From positions 2,666,001 through 2,730,000 of the forward strand of contig NZ_CP038437.2 in the NCBI RefSeq assembly GCF_008329985.2: a stretch of DNA of 64,000 bases. The letters run 5' to 3'. The notes below the pieces were generated by a model. It saw nothing but the letters and a program-made list of their open reading frames with translations. It was not told the DNA's origin and made no database searches. This stretch comes from Halomonas binhaiensis (GTDB taxonomy: Bacteria > Pseudomonadota > Gammaproteobacteria > Pseudomonadales > Halomonadaceae). Within the stretch, counting starts at the first letter, position 1. Every line of letters begins with the position of its first letter. Positions 1-8,804 of the stretch are shown piece after piece. A program made the translations under genes and the position numbers.

Positions 1-896
1 TGCTCAAGATCAGCATTGGTAGCCGCGACCAAGCGGATATCTGCCTTGCAGGGCTTGCCACCCAAGGGATGGTAGAGCCGCTCCTGAAGCAGCTGCAACA
101 GCTTCGGCTGCAACGTCAGGGGCAGGTCACCGATCTCATCAAGAAACAGAGTGCCACCTTCCGCAAGCGCAACATACCCGACCCGACCATTGCGGTTGGC
201 ACCGGTAAAGGCACCACGCTCATGCCCGAACAGTTCGGCCTCCAGCAAGGCCTCGGGAATAGCGGCACAATTGACATGTATCAGCGGGCGTTCCGAACGC
301 GCACTGTACTGATGCAGGCGGTTGACCAGGTAGCTCTTGCCGACTCCCGTCTCACCACTGAGCAATACCGTGGTATCACTGGCCGCGGCCCGCTCGATGA
401 GTTCCAGACAGCGGCGATAGATGGGGCTACTGCTGAGTGGAGTTTCCCCGGTCCGCGCCACCTGTTCCTGGCGAATATGCTTGAGCTGATGCATCACATA
501 ATCAAGCAGCGCCTGGGTGGTATCTGGAGAACGCGAAGTCAATATGTCCTGGTCCAGATTGTGAGTCTGTACCAGGACGGCATCGGGTTCTCCGCCATTG
601 ATCGAGAACAGTCGGCCATTCACCAGATAGTCCTTGCCACGGTAGCGATGGACAACACTCACCGGGCGCCGTTCGTCGATGACGAAACGCGTCACTGAAG
701 GCGAAAAGACGCCTTCCGCCTCCAGTTGATAGACGTCACTGGCAAGCAGATGCTCCTCACTGCAGTCGAGCTGCGCGAGGCTGGCACGATTGACCCACAA
801 CGGATGTCCACTCAGGTCGGAAATGAAGATGCCATCCTCAAGAGCATTGAGGATGGCCAATAGTTGGTCATGCATGGGAAAACCGGGATCGCGCAT
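1..896 (-). CDS. Sigma-54-dependent transcriptional activator (3' end cut by window edge)
   Basis: Not a closed frame here: reading runs leftward off the window. About 298 residues are visible. An N-terminal PAS-like sensor occupies roughly residues 8-115. It is followed by an AAA+ domain with Walker A GETGVGKS (about 181-188), the sigma-54 contact loop GAFTGA (about 228-233) and Walker B FLDEIGD (about 251-257). The C-terminal helix-turn-helix lies outside the window. Known role of the family: ATP-driven opening of sigma-54 RNA polymerase promoters in response to a signal. The gene follows the symporter on the same strand, so it probably controls this hydrolase/transport unit. The start is uncertain: in-frame ATGs lie at 929, 896 and 875, none with a strong ribosome-binding site; 896 was chosen because the PAS region begins just after it. 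Confidence 0.85.
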   Translation of the reverse strand, partial: MRDPGFPMHDQLLAILNALEDGIFISDLSGHPLWVNRASLAQLDCSEEHLLASDVYQLEAEGVFSPSVTRFVIDERRPVSVVHRYRGKDYLVNGRLFSINGGEPDAVLVQTHNLDQDILTSRSPDTTQALLDYVMHQLKHIRQEQVARTGETPLSSSPIYRRCLELIERAAASDTTVLLSGETGVGKSYLVNRLHQYSARSERPLIHVNCAAIPEALLEAELFGHERGAFTGANRNGRVGYVALAEGGTLFLDEIGDLPLTLQPKLLQLLQERLYHPLGGKPCKADIRLVAATNADLE

Positions 897-965
897 CGCG
901 GCACCAGCCGTTGTGTGGACAGGCCACATCTTCGACTGCTGCCACGATGCTGTAAAGGAAGACGC

Positions 966-2558
966 TCAGGTTCCGAGCTGGACAAACAGGAAGCCCCAGA
1001 GCCCCAGCGCGATCAAGACGAAGAGCACCATGACCAGCCATACCTGACGGTACTGCCGAATCAATTGCCTTGCGCCATCTTCACGTGCCAGGAAACTGCT
1101 GATGGTGCTGTCCGACAGACGCCGCTCACGCAACGTATCGAAAGTCTGCAGCTCATAGGCAGAAGGCTTTGTGGCAAGCACCACGCCAATCAGAGTCATC
1201 GTGCCTAGAACAAAGGCAATCATCAGGTTATCGATGTTTGCCGGCAATGTGATCAAGTTGTGGCGCTGGAGCTCGCCCACCAATATAAAGGTGATCGACC
1301 CTACCAGCATGCAAGCCAGAGCAGCGCTGGCGTTCATGCGTCGCCACTTGAGTGCGGCAACGATCGTCGGCAACCAGGCGACGGCAAAGATGGCGCCAGC
1401 ATAGATCGAGATCCAGTAGATCCCTGCCGGGCGTGAGATCGCCACGGCACACACGATCAGTGCCACGATCGCCTGGGAAATCCGGCCCAGTACTACACCG
1501 CGGCGTTCACTGACCTGCCTGTCGAACAACTTTTCGTATAGATCCCTCGCCAGGGCAAAGCCTGTCAGGACAAATAGCGTAGAGGCAGTGGACATGATCG
1601 AAGCCATCAGTCCCGCCAAACCTATACCGGCAAGTGTCGGGTTCGTGTACTCCATGAAACCCACGATCATCGCACGATCAGCTGGCTCTATACCCGGTTG
1701 CAGCACCTGCATCGCCGCTGCGGCGAGGAATACCAGCAACTGCATGGCGGGAGCGAAGAACACGCCAATCACCGCCACTTTGAGGATCACGAAGTCGTTC
1801 TTCGCCGGAAACACCCGTGATACCAGCGCCGGAGTGCAAGCAAAGAACAGAATCCACACCAGGAATTGAGAGATGGACCACCCCAGGGAGCGCTCCTCAG
1901 CACCGCCGAGGGTCCAGAACCCGGGGAGTTTCTCGCTCAGGCCCTTCATTGCCTCGAAACCGGCATCATCGATCAGCATCGGGGCAATCAGGAAGGCAAT
2001 GGCCAGCATGGTGAAAAACATCATGGTGTCGGTGTAGACCACGCCATACATGCCCGACAGACTGCAGAACACCATCAGGGCCAGGGTGAAAGCCACAATG
2101 ATCACCGGGAAAGGTACATCGATGATTTCGGCCAGCACGATGCCTGCACCGATCAACTGGATGATGCCGTAGCCCAGCAGGCCTACCACCATCAGGATCA
2201 ATGCCACCACACTGACCCACTTGTTGTTGAACCGGTAATCGAAGAAATCCATCATCGTGCGGCATTCCATGGCCTTGAGCTTTCGGCCAATGAAAACCAC
2301 AGCGATCAAAGTGCCGATCCAGGCTCCGCAGGACCCAAGCGCACCGATGACCAGAGGCCCCTCGCTGTAGGAAATACCGGCAATGCCCATCAATGTCACG
2401 GCACTGAGGAAGGTCGCGGCCAGGGTGCCAACAATAAGCAGCGTCGACCCCTGCTCCCCCATGACATAGAAGTCATCCTTGTTCTTGATCAATCGTGTAA
2501 GCGATGCCGCCACTACGACATAGGCGGCCAATACGGCAATAAATATCCAGAGCGTCAT
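966..2558 (-). CDS. Sodium:solute symporter (SSS family) permease
   Basis: A 530-residue polytopic membrane protein with about 13 hydrophobic segments and the early motif DDFYVMGEQGS that resembles the first loop of sodium:solute symporters. The family couples Na+ entry to uptake of small organic solutes at the inner membrane. The ATG at 2558 is preceded by a GGGGGA ribosome-binding site. It lies downstream of a 61-residue membrane protein and two M20 hydrolases and upstream of a sigma-54 activator, all on the minus strand. The likely substrate is therefore whatever the two hydrolases cleave, for example an N-carbamoyl or N-acyl amino acid (inference). The exact solute cannot be read from the sequence. 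Confidence 0.85.
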   Translation of the reverse strand: MTLWIFIAVLAAYVVVAASLTRLIKNKDDFYVMGEQGSTLLIVGTLAATFLSAVTLMGIAGISYSEGPLVIGALGSCGAWIGTLIAVVFIGRKLKAMECRTMMDFFDYRFNNKWVSVVALILMVVGLLGYGIIQLIGAGIVLAEIIDVPFPVIIVAFTLALMVFCSLSGMYGVVYTDTMMFFTMLAIAFLIAPMLIDDAGFEAMKGLSEKLPGFWTLGGAEERSLGWSISQFLVWILFFACTPALVSRVFPAKNDFVILKVAVIGVFFAPAMQLLVFLAAAAMQVLQPGIEPADRAMIVGFMEYTNPTLAGIGLAGLMASIMSTASTLFVLTGFALARDLYEKLFDRQVSERRGVVLGRISQAIVALIVCAVAISRPAGIYWISIYAGAIFAVAWLPTIVAALKWRRMNASAALACMLVGSITFILVGELQRHNLITLPANIDNLMIAFVLGTMTLIGVVLATKPSAYELQTFDTLRERRLSDSTISSFLAREDGARQLIRQYRQVWLVMVLFVLIALGLWGFLFVQLGT

Positions 2559-2603
2559 GTGCTTTCCCCCGCATTCATTGATAGAAGGTTGTTGTCAGCG
2601 GTA

Positions 2604-2789
2604 TCAGGTATGGGTTTCCGAGGGCGCGGGAGTCGCCCCCATTTCCTGCTTGTCCTGCTCAGCTTGCTGCAGGCGCCGGATAGTCGGGCGGTACTCACGC
2701 ACCAGAATCACGCCGACAGTGGCCACCGACAGCACGGTAACGAGAAAGGCATTGCCGAACAGCAGAAGCACATGTGGGTTGAAGTCCAT
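2604..2789 (-). CDS. Small single-span membrane protein paired with the symporter
   Basis: A 61-residue protein with one clear hydrophobic segment (about residues 7-28), then a charged helix-like tail (REYRPTIRRLQQAEQDKQE) predicted to face the cytoplasm. An AGAGGT ribosome-binding site precedes the ATG at 2789. It sits 45 bp upstream of the symporter in the same direction, which suggests an accessory subunit or partner of the permease, as seen for some SSS transporters that have a small companion gene. I do not recognise a named family. The good ribosome-binding site and operon position favour a real gene. Confidence 0.65.
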   Translation of the reverse strand: MDFNPHVLLLFGNAFLVTVLSVATVGVILVREYRPTIRRLQQAEQDKQEMGATPAPSETHT

Positions 2790-2848
2790 GGTCTACCTCT
2801 TGTCATTGGTTGTTGTCTGTTCAGGGCGGGGGTCTGCGGTCGCAGAAC

Positions 2849-4111
2849 TCATTCAACCGCTTGGCACCACTGAATCATTGTCAGCGCCATGATCTCGGCG
2901 ACGGCAAAGACATCGTCCAGGCGGATGTGCTCATTGGGGAAGTGGGCGAGACGAGTGATGCCGGGACCAAAAACCAGGGCCGGGATGCCGTACTGGGTCA
3001 TCAGCCCGCCATCCGTTCCCCAGGGGGACGCCTGCACCTGAGGCTCCTTGCCATGCACATCGCGGAAGGCCGTGGTCAGCATCTCGACCAGCGGATTATC
3101 AAGACCGATACCACCGGGCTGCCAGCAGGCCCCAAACCATTCAATCTCCACCGGGTGCTCAAGGAACCAGCTATCGACATCAGCCAGAGCTGCCATGGCC
3201 TGGGTGAGCTCAGCCTCGGCCTGCGCCACTGTTTCCCCGGGACCAATGCCGATTCGACCTTCAAGAGTAATCTCGTCAGGCACGCTGGACGGCCAATCGC
3301 CCCCCTGGATACGACCAATATTGATCGGTAGAGGAATGGGCACGCCTTCATACAAGGGGTCATCCAACGCCGCATTGCGCTCGACTTCCAGGCGCTGAAT
3401 GGCCTGAATCACGCTGACAGATTTTTCCAGGGCACTAACCCCTTCATAGCGTGTTCCGCCATGCGCCTTGATACCGGCAACACGCAGGCGAAACCATCGA
3501 GAGCCCTGCTGGCGTGGAAAGATCTTCTGCTCGGTAGGTTCGGGAATCAGTGCTGCATCGGCTCGATAACCGCGCTCAAGACAGGCCAGGGTACCGGCGC
3601 CGCCAGCCTCTTCCTCGATGACACTCTGCAGAATCACATCGCCCTTCAGACGTATGCCCAGTTCCTTGAGTGTCGCCACAGCGATGTATGACGCCAGATT
3701 GCCGCCCTTCATGTCGGTAACACCGCGGCCATAGAGGCAACCATCAATAACCTCGCCCGAATAGGGGGCCAATTGCCACTGGTCATGGTCGCCTTCCGGC
3801 ACGACATCGACATGTCCATTGAGGATCAGTGAACGACCCCCGCCTTCCCCTCGCCAGATTCCCACTATATTGGGACTGCCGGTGAAGTCTTCTCGGTGAC
3901 TGTTGAATAACGGGTTGTCGCGCAATGACTCGACATCGATCTCCCACATATCCGTATCCAGGCCAAGCGAGCGATACAGTTCGTGAATCTTGTTCTGATG
4001 AACCGCCTCCTGACCGGAGAGAGTGACATCGCGCACCCAGGCCTGCAGCAGGCGGGTATATTCATCACGCCGGACCTGAATAGCGTTGTGAATGCTGTTG
4101 TGTAGATTCAT
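2849..4111 (-). CDS. M20 family deacylase, ArgE/DapE-like
   Basis: A 420-residue metallo-hydrolase of the M20 family, which removes acyl groups from N-acyl amino acids or related amides in the cytoplasm using a two-zinc centre. Visible metal-site motifs are NGHVDVVPEGD (His about 100, Asp 102), GRGVTDMKGG (Asp about 133) and the catalytic/ligand glutamates in VIEEEAGG (about 166-168). The length is normal for the ArgE/DapE group. The ATG at 4111 has a GAGGAG ribosome-binding site. It lies downstream of a second M20 hydrolase and upstream of the symporter genes. Two tandem palindromes lie about 95-130 bp upstream. Substrate unknown; ArgE itself is unlikely given the catabolic context. Confidence 0.85.
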   Translation of the reverse strand: MNLHNSIHNAIQVRRDEYTRLLQAWVRDVTLSGQEAVHQNKIHELYRSLGLDTDMWEIDVESLRDNPLFNSHREDFTGSPNIVGIWRGEGGGRSLILNGHVDVVPEGDHDQWQLAPYSGEVIDGCLYGRGVTDMKGGNLASYIAVATLKELGIRLKGDVILQSVIEEEAGGAGTLACLERGYRADAALIPEPTEQKIFPRQQGSRWFRLRVAGIKAHGGTRYEGVSALEKSVSVIQAIQRLEVERNAALDDPLYEGVPIPLPINIGRIQGGDWPSSVPDEITLEGRIGIGPGETVAQAEAELTQAMAALADVDSWFLEHPVEIEWFGACWQPGGIGLDNPLVEMLTTAFRDVHGKEPQVQASPWGTDGGLMTQYGIPALVFGPGITRLAHFPNEHIRLDDVFAVAEIMALTMIQWCQAVE

Positions 4112-4205
4112 GGCTCCTCACTATGCCTTGATGGCCTTTTGCCCGAGTGGTCTGTTGTTGGTGAAGCGAAAACCGATGGACGTATGATGTCGATGACTTG
4201 AGCCC

Positions 4206-4242
4206 TGATTCGATTTCGACTCACTGAGTCGATTTCGACTCA
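4206..4242. promoter_or_regulatory. Two tandem copies of an 18-bp palindromic operator
   Basis: TGATTCGATTTCGACTCA (4206-4223, one mismatch in the left arm) is followed by the perfect form TGAGTCGATTTCGACTCA (4225-4242), with start points 19 bp apart. The right copy overlaps the hydrolase stop codon. The pair lies about 95-130 bp upstream of the ArgE-like gene. A third perfect copy lies upstream of the other hydrolase at 5641-5658. Recurrence upstream of both hydrolases marks it as a probable protein-binding site. Confidence 0.65.
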
Positions 4243-5511
4243 ATCGCGATTGGCTCTCTGTAACACCGCGTCACACAGGAGTTGAGTGCCCAGGGCACAA
4301 TGCTGCGGCTCGGCATACTCAGCTTCGTTGTGACTGATGCCATCGCGGCAGGGAATGAAGATCATTACTGTAGGGGTCACATGGGATAGATTCACCGCAT
4401 CGTGTCCAGCACCACTCATCATGATGGGAATGGAGTAGCCTCGTTGTTCTGCAGCATCCTGCACCGCGCTGACCAAGGTGCTGTCGAAGTGAGTTACCGG
4501 GGAGTGCCAGACCGGTTCGACATCGACCTCCACACCTTCCAGGGCAGCCGACGACCTGGCCAGGGCGATGAGCTGTTCGTGCAGGTATTCAAGCTGTCCA
4601 TCGTCGATATGACGAATATCCACCGACAACCGCACCACCTCTGGCACCGCATTGCGGGAGGGGTCAGCCACCTCAATATCACCTACTGTCAGGCGGGCCG
4701 CCTGGCTGCTGTCGGCAAGAATGGTCTGGCGCAGCTTGTGGATGAAAGCTGTCGCCGCCATCAGCGGGTCGTGGCGGTAGTTCATTGGTGTCGGTCCAGC
4801 ATGGGCGGATTGCCCACGGAAGATCAGGTCATACCAGCGAATCCCCTGTACGCCATTGACCACCGCCATCGGCTGCCCTTGCTCCTCGAGCACTGGTCCC
4901 TGCTCGATGTGCAGCTCAAAGTAGGCGTCGAGATTCGGCTCCCCCTGTGCCAACGTCCCTGCCTGACCGCTTTCAGCAAGTGCACTGCCCAGGCTGATTC
5001 CCTGTTTATCGGCAGCGGCAAGGAACTGTTCAAGCGGTAGACGCCCTGTCCAGGCCCCACTCCCTCCCATGGCCGGAGAGAAGCGACTACCTTCCTCATT
5101 GGTCCATACCACGAGTTCCAGGGCGCGTCGGGTACGAATCTGGCGTTCATGCAGGGTGCGCAGGACTTCCAGCCCTGCCAGCACACCGAGAACGCCATCG
5201 AAGCGCCCTCCCAGGGGTTGAGTATCCAGGTGGCTCCCCATGGCCACAGGGTCCAACCCAGGTTCCTCACCATCACGGCGAATGAACAGGTTGCCCGCAG
5301 CATCACTCCGCCACCGACACCCCAGCGCCTCGGCCCAATCCAGCAGCAGCCGACGTCCGGCCACATCTTCTGCCGTCAATGCCAGGCGTCGACTGCCACC
5401 ATTCGGTGACGGCCCGATTCGCGCCATGTCCAGCAGCGACGCCCATAAGCGATCGGCATTGATCTCGGGGTGTTCTTGGCCGTCATGGGTGGTGAAGGGA
5501 ATATTGCTCAC
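4240..5511 (-). CDS. M20-type Zn hydrolase, N-carbamoyl-L-amino-acid hydrolase / allantoate amidohydrolase group
   Basis: A 423-residue amidase of the hydantoinase/carbamoylase branch of M20. Diagnostic stretches are MGSHLDT (His about 94), GGRFDGVLGVLAG (Asp about 105), WTNEEGSRF (Glu about 139-140), ELHIEQGPVLE and SGAGHDA. Enzymes of this branch hydrolyse ureido or carbamoyl groups of N-carbamoyl amino acids, beta-ureidopropionate or allantoate, releasing ammonia and CO2. The start is a GTG at 5511 with an AGAGGA site just upstream. It is the first gene of the minus-strand unit. A candidate sigma-54 promoter (5550-5565) and a palindrome (5641-5658) lie upstream. No hydantoinase or dihydropyrimidinase gene is in the window, so the exact substrate stays open. 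Confidence 0.87.
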   Translation of the reverse strand: MSNIPFTTHDGQEHPEINADRLWASLLDMARIGPSPNGGSRRLALTAEDVAGRRLLLDWAEALGCRWRSDAAGNLFIRRDGEEPGLDPVAMGSHLDTQPLGGRFDGVLGVLAGLEVLRTLHERQIRTRRALELVVWTNEEGSRFSPAMGGSGAWTGRLPLEQFLAAADKQGISLGSALAESGQAGTLAQGEPNLDAYFELHIEQGPVLEEQGQPMAVVNGVQGIRWYDLIFRGQSAHAGPTPMNYRHDPLMAATAFIHKLRQTILADSSQAARLTVGDIEVADPSRNAVPEVVRLSVDIRHIDDGQLEYLHEQLIALARSSAALEGVEVDVEPVWHSPVTHFDSTLVSAVQDAAEQRGYSIPIMMSGAGHDAVNLSHVTPTVMIFIPCRDGISHNEAEYAEPQHCALGTQLLCDAVLQRANRD

Positions 5512-5549
5512 GTAACGCCGTCCTCTGTGTCAGGTGGATGACCTAAAAA

Positions 5550-5565
5550 GGCATATTTCATTCCA
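5550..5565 (-). promoter_or_regulatory. Candidate sigma-54 (-24/-12) promoter
   Basis: Read on the minus strand the sequence is TGGAATGAAATATGCC. It has the GG-N10-GC spacing and partial match to the TGGCACG-N4-TTGCA consensus. It lies about 40 bp upstream of the GTG start of the carbamoylase-type hydrolase. The palindrome at 5641-5658 sits about 75-95 bp further upstream, where enhancer sites for sigma-54 activators usually lie. A sigma-54 activator gene is in the same unit. Confidence 0.45.
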
Positions 5566-5640
5566 CCAGCAGAGTAACTATTTAAAATCAATGCATTAAA
5601 CAACATCCTTTGTCAGCACTGATGGTACCTTCACCATCAT

Positions 5641-5658
5641 TGAGTCGATTTCGACTCA
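5641..5658. promoter_or_regulatory. 18-bp palindromic operator, third copy
   Basis: TGAGTCGATTTCGACTCA, a perfect inverted repeat (8-bp arms, TT centre), identical to the copy at 4225-4242. It is about 130 bp upstream of the carbamoylase-type hydrolase start. Apart from the sigma-54-like element, I see no gene in the rest of the 5512-5889 intergenic stretch. Confidence 0.65.
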
Positions 5659-5889
5659 TCACTAGCAACCCCATTTCATGAACAGGCATGGAAACCCGGC
5701 GCCGAATAGCTATGGACTCAGCGATGAACTATCCATTGGCTCCAAGAAACAATGGACTCCAACAACAAAATGGCCCCACCCTGCCAGGAGACACGGAATG
5801 TATCCCGACAGGATGGAGCCATCTTAGAAGCGGTTTTCTGTTCGGACTGGAGACTGTCCGCAGGCTGACGAGCTCAGTCGCCTTTCAGC

Positions 5890-7224
5890 TCAGATGCCCA
5901 GCTTGTCACGCGTTTCATAGTACCAGGCCCCAATTGCCGATAGCGGCACCCGCAACATACGGCCACCAGGGAACGGCAGGTGTGGTAATCCAGCAAAGGC
6001 ATCGAAACGTTCGTCACGCCCGGTCATGACTTCGGCAATCAAGCGACCCGCCAGATGGGTGCAGGTGACGCCGTGGCCGGAATAGCCTTGCACGTAGTAG
6101 ACGTTGTCATTGATCACGCCAAACTGAGGTAAGCGGTTCAGGGTCATCAGGAAGGTGCCACTCCAGGCGTAGTCCACCTTGACCGAGGACAGTTCCGGGA
6201 AGGTCTTGAGCATCTTGGGGCGAATCACTGCCTCGATATCGGCAGGATCTTCGCCGCCGTAATTGACGCCACCGCCATAGATCAGGCGGTTGTCGCGCGT
6301 CAGGCGGTAGTAGTCCAGCAGATAATTGCAGTCTTCGACAGCAATGTTGTTGGGCAACAAGCGCTTGGCCAGTTCTTCTTCCAGAGGTTCGGTGGTGATG
6401 ATCTGGGTGCCGCATGGCATCGACTTGGCTTCCAGCTCGGGCATCACGCCACTCATGTAGGCGTTACCGGCCATCACCACACGTTCAGCCTTGACCACGC
6501 CTTGAGCGGTTCTGATCGTCACGGGTTGACCATGTTCCAGCTTGATCACCGGACTCTGCTCATAGATCACGCCACCCAGCGATTCGAAGGCAGCCGCTTC
6601 ACCAAGCACCAGGTTGAGCGGGTGCATATGGCCACCGGAGTGGTCGATCAACACGCCACTATAACGGTCACTCCCCACTTCGCGCTTGTAGGCATCGCCT
6701 TCCAGCAATTCCAGTTGGCGATTGCCGTAACGCTCCCACAACGCCTTGTGCTCCTTGAGTCCTTGCAACTGCTTGCTGTTGCAGGCAGCGAACAGGTTGC
6801 CTTCTCGCAGATCGCACTGGATAGCGTATTTGGCAATCCGCTCACGGATGATGCTGTTACCTTCGAAGGCCATGTCACCCAAAGCACGAGCTGCGGTTTC
6901 GCCATACTTTTGCTCGATGACATCCATGTCACGGCTGTAGCTGTTGACGATCTGGCCGCCGTTGCGTCCGGAGGCCCCATAGCCCACCCTGGCCGCCTCG
7001 AGGACCACCACCTTCACCCCTTTCTCCGCCAGATGCAGCGCCGAGGAAATGCCACTGAACCCGGCTCCTACGACGCACACATCACAACTCACTTCGCCAC
7101 TCAGGGCAGGTCGCTCAGGAGACGAATTGGCCGAAGCGGCATACCAGGAAGCTGCGTGTTGCGTGGCTGGAGCAACACCGTGAGAGGTTGATGCGGTGCG
7201 GTTCACCGTTGAGGTCGCAGACAT
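5890..7224 (-). CDS. puuB: FAD-dependent oxidoreductase, PuuB-like gamma-glutamylputrescine oxidase
   Basis: A DAO-family flavoprotein of about 444 residues. The dinucleotide-binding signature VVGAGFSGIS lies near residues 51-60, with the acidic end of beta-2 at VVLEA and the family motif GYGASGRNGGQ after it. In the Puu pathway this enzyme oxidises gamma-glutamylputrescine to the aldehyde. The start was set at the ATG at 7224, because a GGAG site lies six bases before it; the frame is open a little further upstream (TTG at 7236). It is downstream of the PuuA-like ligase but separated from it by a strong terminator hairpin, so it may have its own promoter. A second, divergent paralogue is encoded at 13111-14403. 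Confidence 0.82.
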   Translation of the reverse strand: MSATSTVNRTASTSHGVAPATQHAASWYAASANSSPERPALSGEVSCDVCVVGAGFSGISSALHLAEKGVKVVVLEAARVGYGASGRNGGQIVNSYSRDMDVIEQKYGETAARALGDMAFEGNSIIRERIAKYAIQCDLREGNLFAACNSKQLQGLKEHKALWERYGNRQLELLEGDAYKREVGSDRYSGVLIDHSGGHMHPLNLVLGEAAAFESLGGVIYEQSPVIKLEHGQPVTIRTAQGVVKAERVVMAGNAYMSGVMPELEAKSMPCGTQIITTEPLEEELAKRLLPNNIAVEDCNYLLDYYRLTRDNRLIYGGGVNYGGEDPADIEAVIRPKMLKTFPELSSVKVDYAWSGTFLMTLNRLPQFGVINDNVYYVQGYSGHGVTCTHLAGRLIAEVMTGRDERFDAFAGLPHLPFPGGRMLRVPLSAIGAWYYETRDKLGI

Positions 7225-7343
7225 GGCAGACTCCAAGAATGGTTATTTTATTTGACACTTTGAGCCATTCTAAGGCTCATCGGCGATAAATCCAACGTTT
7301 TAGGCATCAAATAATCACCATCAAAGAACAATCCGCCATGCAC

Positions 7344-7375
7344 AAAAACGGGCGATGGTCGTGAACCATCGCCCG
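7344..7375 (-). terminator. Rho-independent terminator after the PuuA-like gene
   Basis: Perfect 11-bp stem CGGGCGATGGT / ACCATCGCCCG (7349-7359 with 7365-7375) and a 5-base loop. On the minus strand it is followed by TTTTT. It lies 33 bp beyond the stop codon of the ligase gene. Confidence 0.85.
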
Positions 7376-7407
7376 ATACAAGCGAAATAGCCAATGCGGT
7401 CCCGGAC

Positions 7408-8775
7408 TTATACCCGAAGCAGCAGGTGCTCCCTCTCCCAGGAACTGATGATCTGGAAGTATTCCCGGTGCTCGGCACGCTTCACCGCCAGATAACTGTT
7501 GAGGAAACGCTCGCCAAGAATATCGGCCAGTGCCGAGCATTCTCCCAGCAAGTCCAGCGCCGGGCCAATATCATCAGGCAGCTTGTTGCCACCTGACCAG
7601 GCCGACCCGACCATGGGCGGGCGTGGTTCGAGCTGACCAATCATCCCCAGGTAGCCGCATGCCAAGGACGCGGCCATCACCAGATAAGGATTCGCATCGG
7701 CGCCTGCCAGACGGTTCTCGACACGCGTTGCCTCAGGGCCTGAGACGGGTACGCGCAGGCCTACTGTGCGGTTGTCCATGCCCCATTCCACATTGATCGG
7801 GGCCGAGCCGCTGCTCTCGGTACGCATCAAGCGGCGATAGGAATTGACGTTAGGTGCCAGCAACGGCATGGCCGATGGCAGGTAACGCTGAAGACCGCCA
7901 ATGAAATAGTGGAACAGGCGGCTGGGTTGGCCGTCTTCAGCAACGAAGACATTATGGCCATCCTGGGCATCCACCAGGCTTTGATGGATATGCATGGAAC
8001 TGCCGGGCTGGTTGGCCATCGGCTTGGCCATGAAGGTGGCATACATGCCATGACGCAATGCCGTTTCCCGCAACACACGCTTGAACAGCACCACCTGGTC
8101 GGCCAACGCCAACGGATCACCATGCTGGAAGTTGACTTCCATCTGCCCTGCCCCTTCTTCATGGATAAGGGTATCCAGGTCCAGGTTCATGGCATCGCAG
8201 TAGTCGTACATCTCTTCGAACAATGGGTCGAACTCGTTGACCGCATCGATGGAAAAGGACTGGCGGCTGCTTTCCTGACGACCACTACGGCCAATCGGAG
8301 GCTCGAGCGGATAGTCGGAATCCGTATTGGTCTTGACCAGGTAGAACTCAGCTTCCGGCGCCACGATGGGACGCCAGCCTCGGGCATGGTAGAGATCCAG
8401 TACCCGCTTCAACACATAGCGCGGTGACAGCTCTACCGGCTCACCGGTAAGGTAATAGCAGTCATGAATGATCTGGGCAGTGGGATCATCCGCCCAAGGT
8501 ACCAGGAACACGGCATTGGGATCGGCCACCAGCTCCATGTCCCGCTCGGCGGGGTTCCAGAAGCGGATGTCCTCATCATCGGGGTATCCCCCGGTAACAG
8601 TCTGGATGAAGATGGAATCCGGCAAGCGTGGTCGACCACCATTGAGGTACTTTCCGGCAGGAATGATCTTGCCCTTGAGAATACCGGTGAGGTCCGTCAC
8701 GAGGCATTCCACCTCGGTAATACCGTGCTGCTTGAACCAGTCGTTGAGTTCTGGTGTTTCCTGGCGGTTACTCAT
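7408..8775 (-). CDS. puuA: Glutamine-synthetase-family ligase, PuuA-like gamma-glutamylputrescine synthetase
   Basis: A glutamine-synthetase-fold enzyme of 455 residues from the chosen ATG at 8775; the open frame extends 19 codons further upstream without a better start. Metal/ATP-site stretches typical of the fold are visible: APEAEFYL, HEEGAGQMEVNF and GSSMHIHQS. In the Puu route the enzyme joins glutamate to putrescine with ATP. Its place between a polyamine-type ABC transporter and a PuuB-like oxidase supports polyamine use over ammonia assimilation. A 12-bp-stem hairpin without a T-run lies in its leader, and a clear terminator follows it. Confidence 0.85.
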   Translation of the reverse strand: MSNRQETPELNDWFKQHGITEVECLVTDLTGILKGKIIPAGKYLNGGRPRLPDSIFIQTVTGGYPDDEDIRFWNPAERDMELVADPNAVFLVPWADDPTAQIIHDCYYLTGEPVELSPRYVLKRVLDLYHARGWRPIVAPEAEFYLVKTNTDSDYPLEPPIGRSGRQESSRQSFSIDAVNEFDPLFEEMYDYCDAMNLDLDTLIHEEGAGQMEVNFQHGDPLALADQVVLFKRVLRETALRHGMYATFMAKPMANQPGSSMHIHQSLVDAQDGHNVFVAEDGQPSRLFHYFIGGLQRYLPSAMPLLAPNVNSYRRLMRTESSGSAPINVEWGMDNRTVGLRVPVSGPEATRVENRLAGADANPYLVMAASLACGYLGMIGQLEPRPPMVGSAWSGGNKLPDDIGPALDLLGECSALADILGERFLNSYLAVKRAEHREYFQIISSWEREHLLLRV

Positions 8776-8804
8776 ATGAGTTTTCCGAGTGTTGTTTATC
8801 GTTG

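Noticed and set aside
69..698. Plus-strand frame at the left edge
   Set aside because: The opposite strand encodes the sigma-54 activator with Walker A and GAFTGA motifs; the plus-strand frame has no recognisable features.
1866..2873. A 335-codon plus-strand frame
   Set aside because: It lies antisense to the symporter and the small membrane protein, which have good ribosome-binding sites and membrane-protein patterns; the antisense product is histidine/glutamine-rich with no fold signal.
4241..4252. CAATCGCGATTG palindrome as an additional operator
   Set aside because: It occurs once, at the 3' end of the hydrolase coding sequence, and differs from the repeated 18-bp site.
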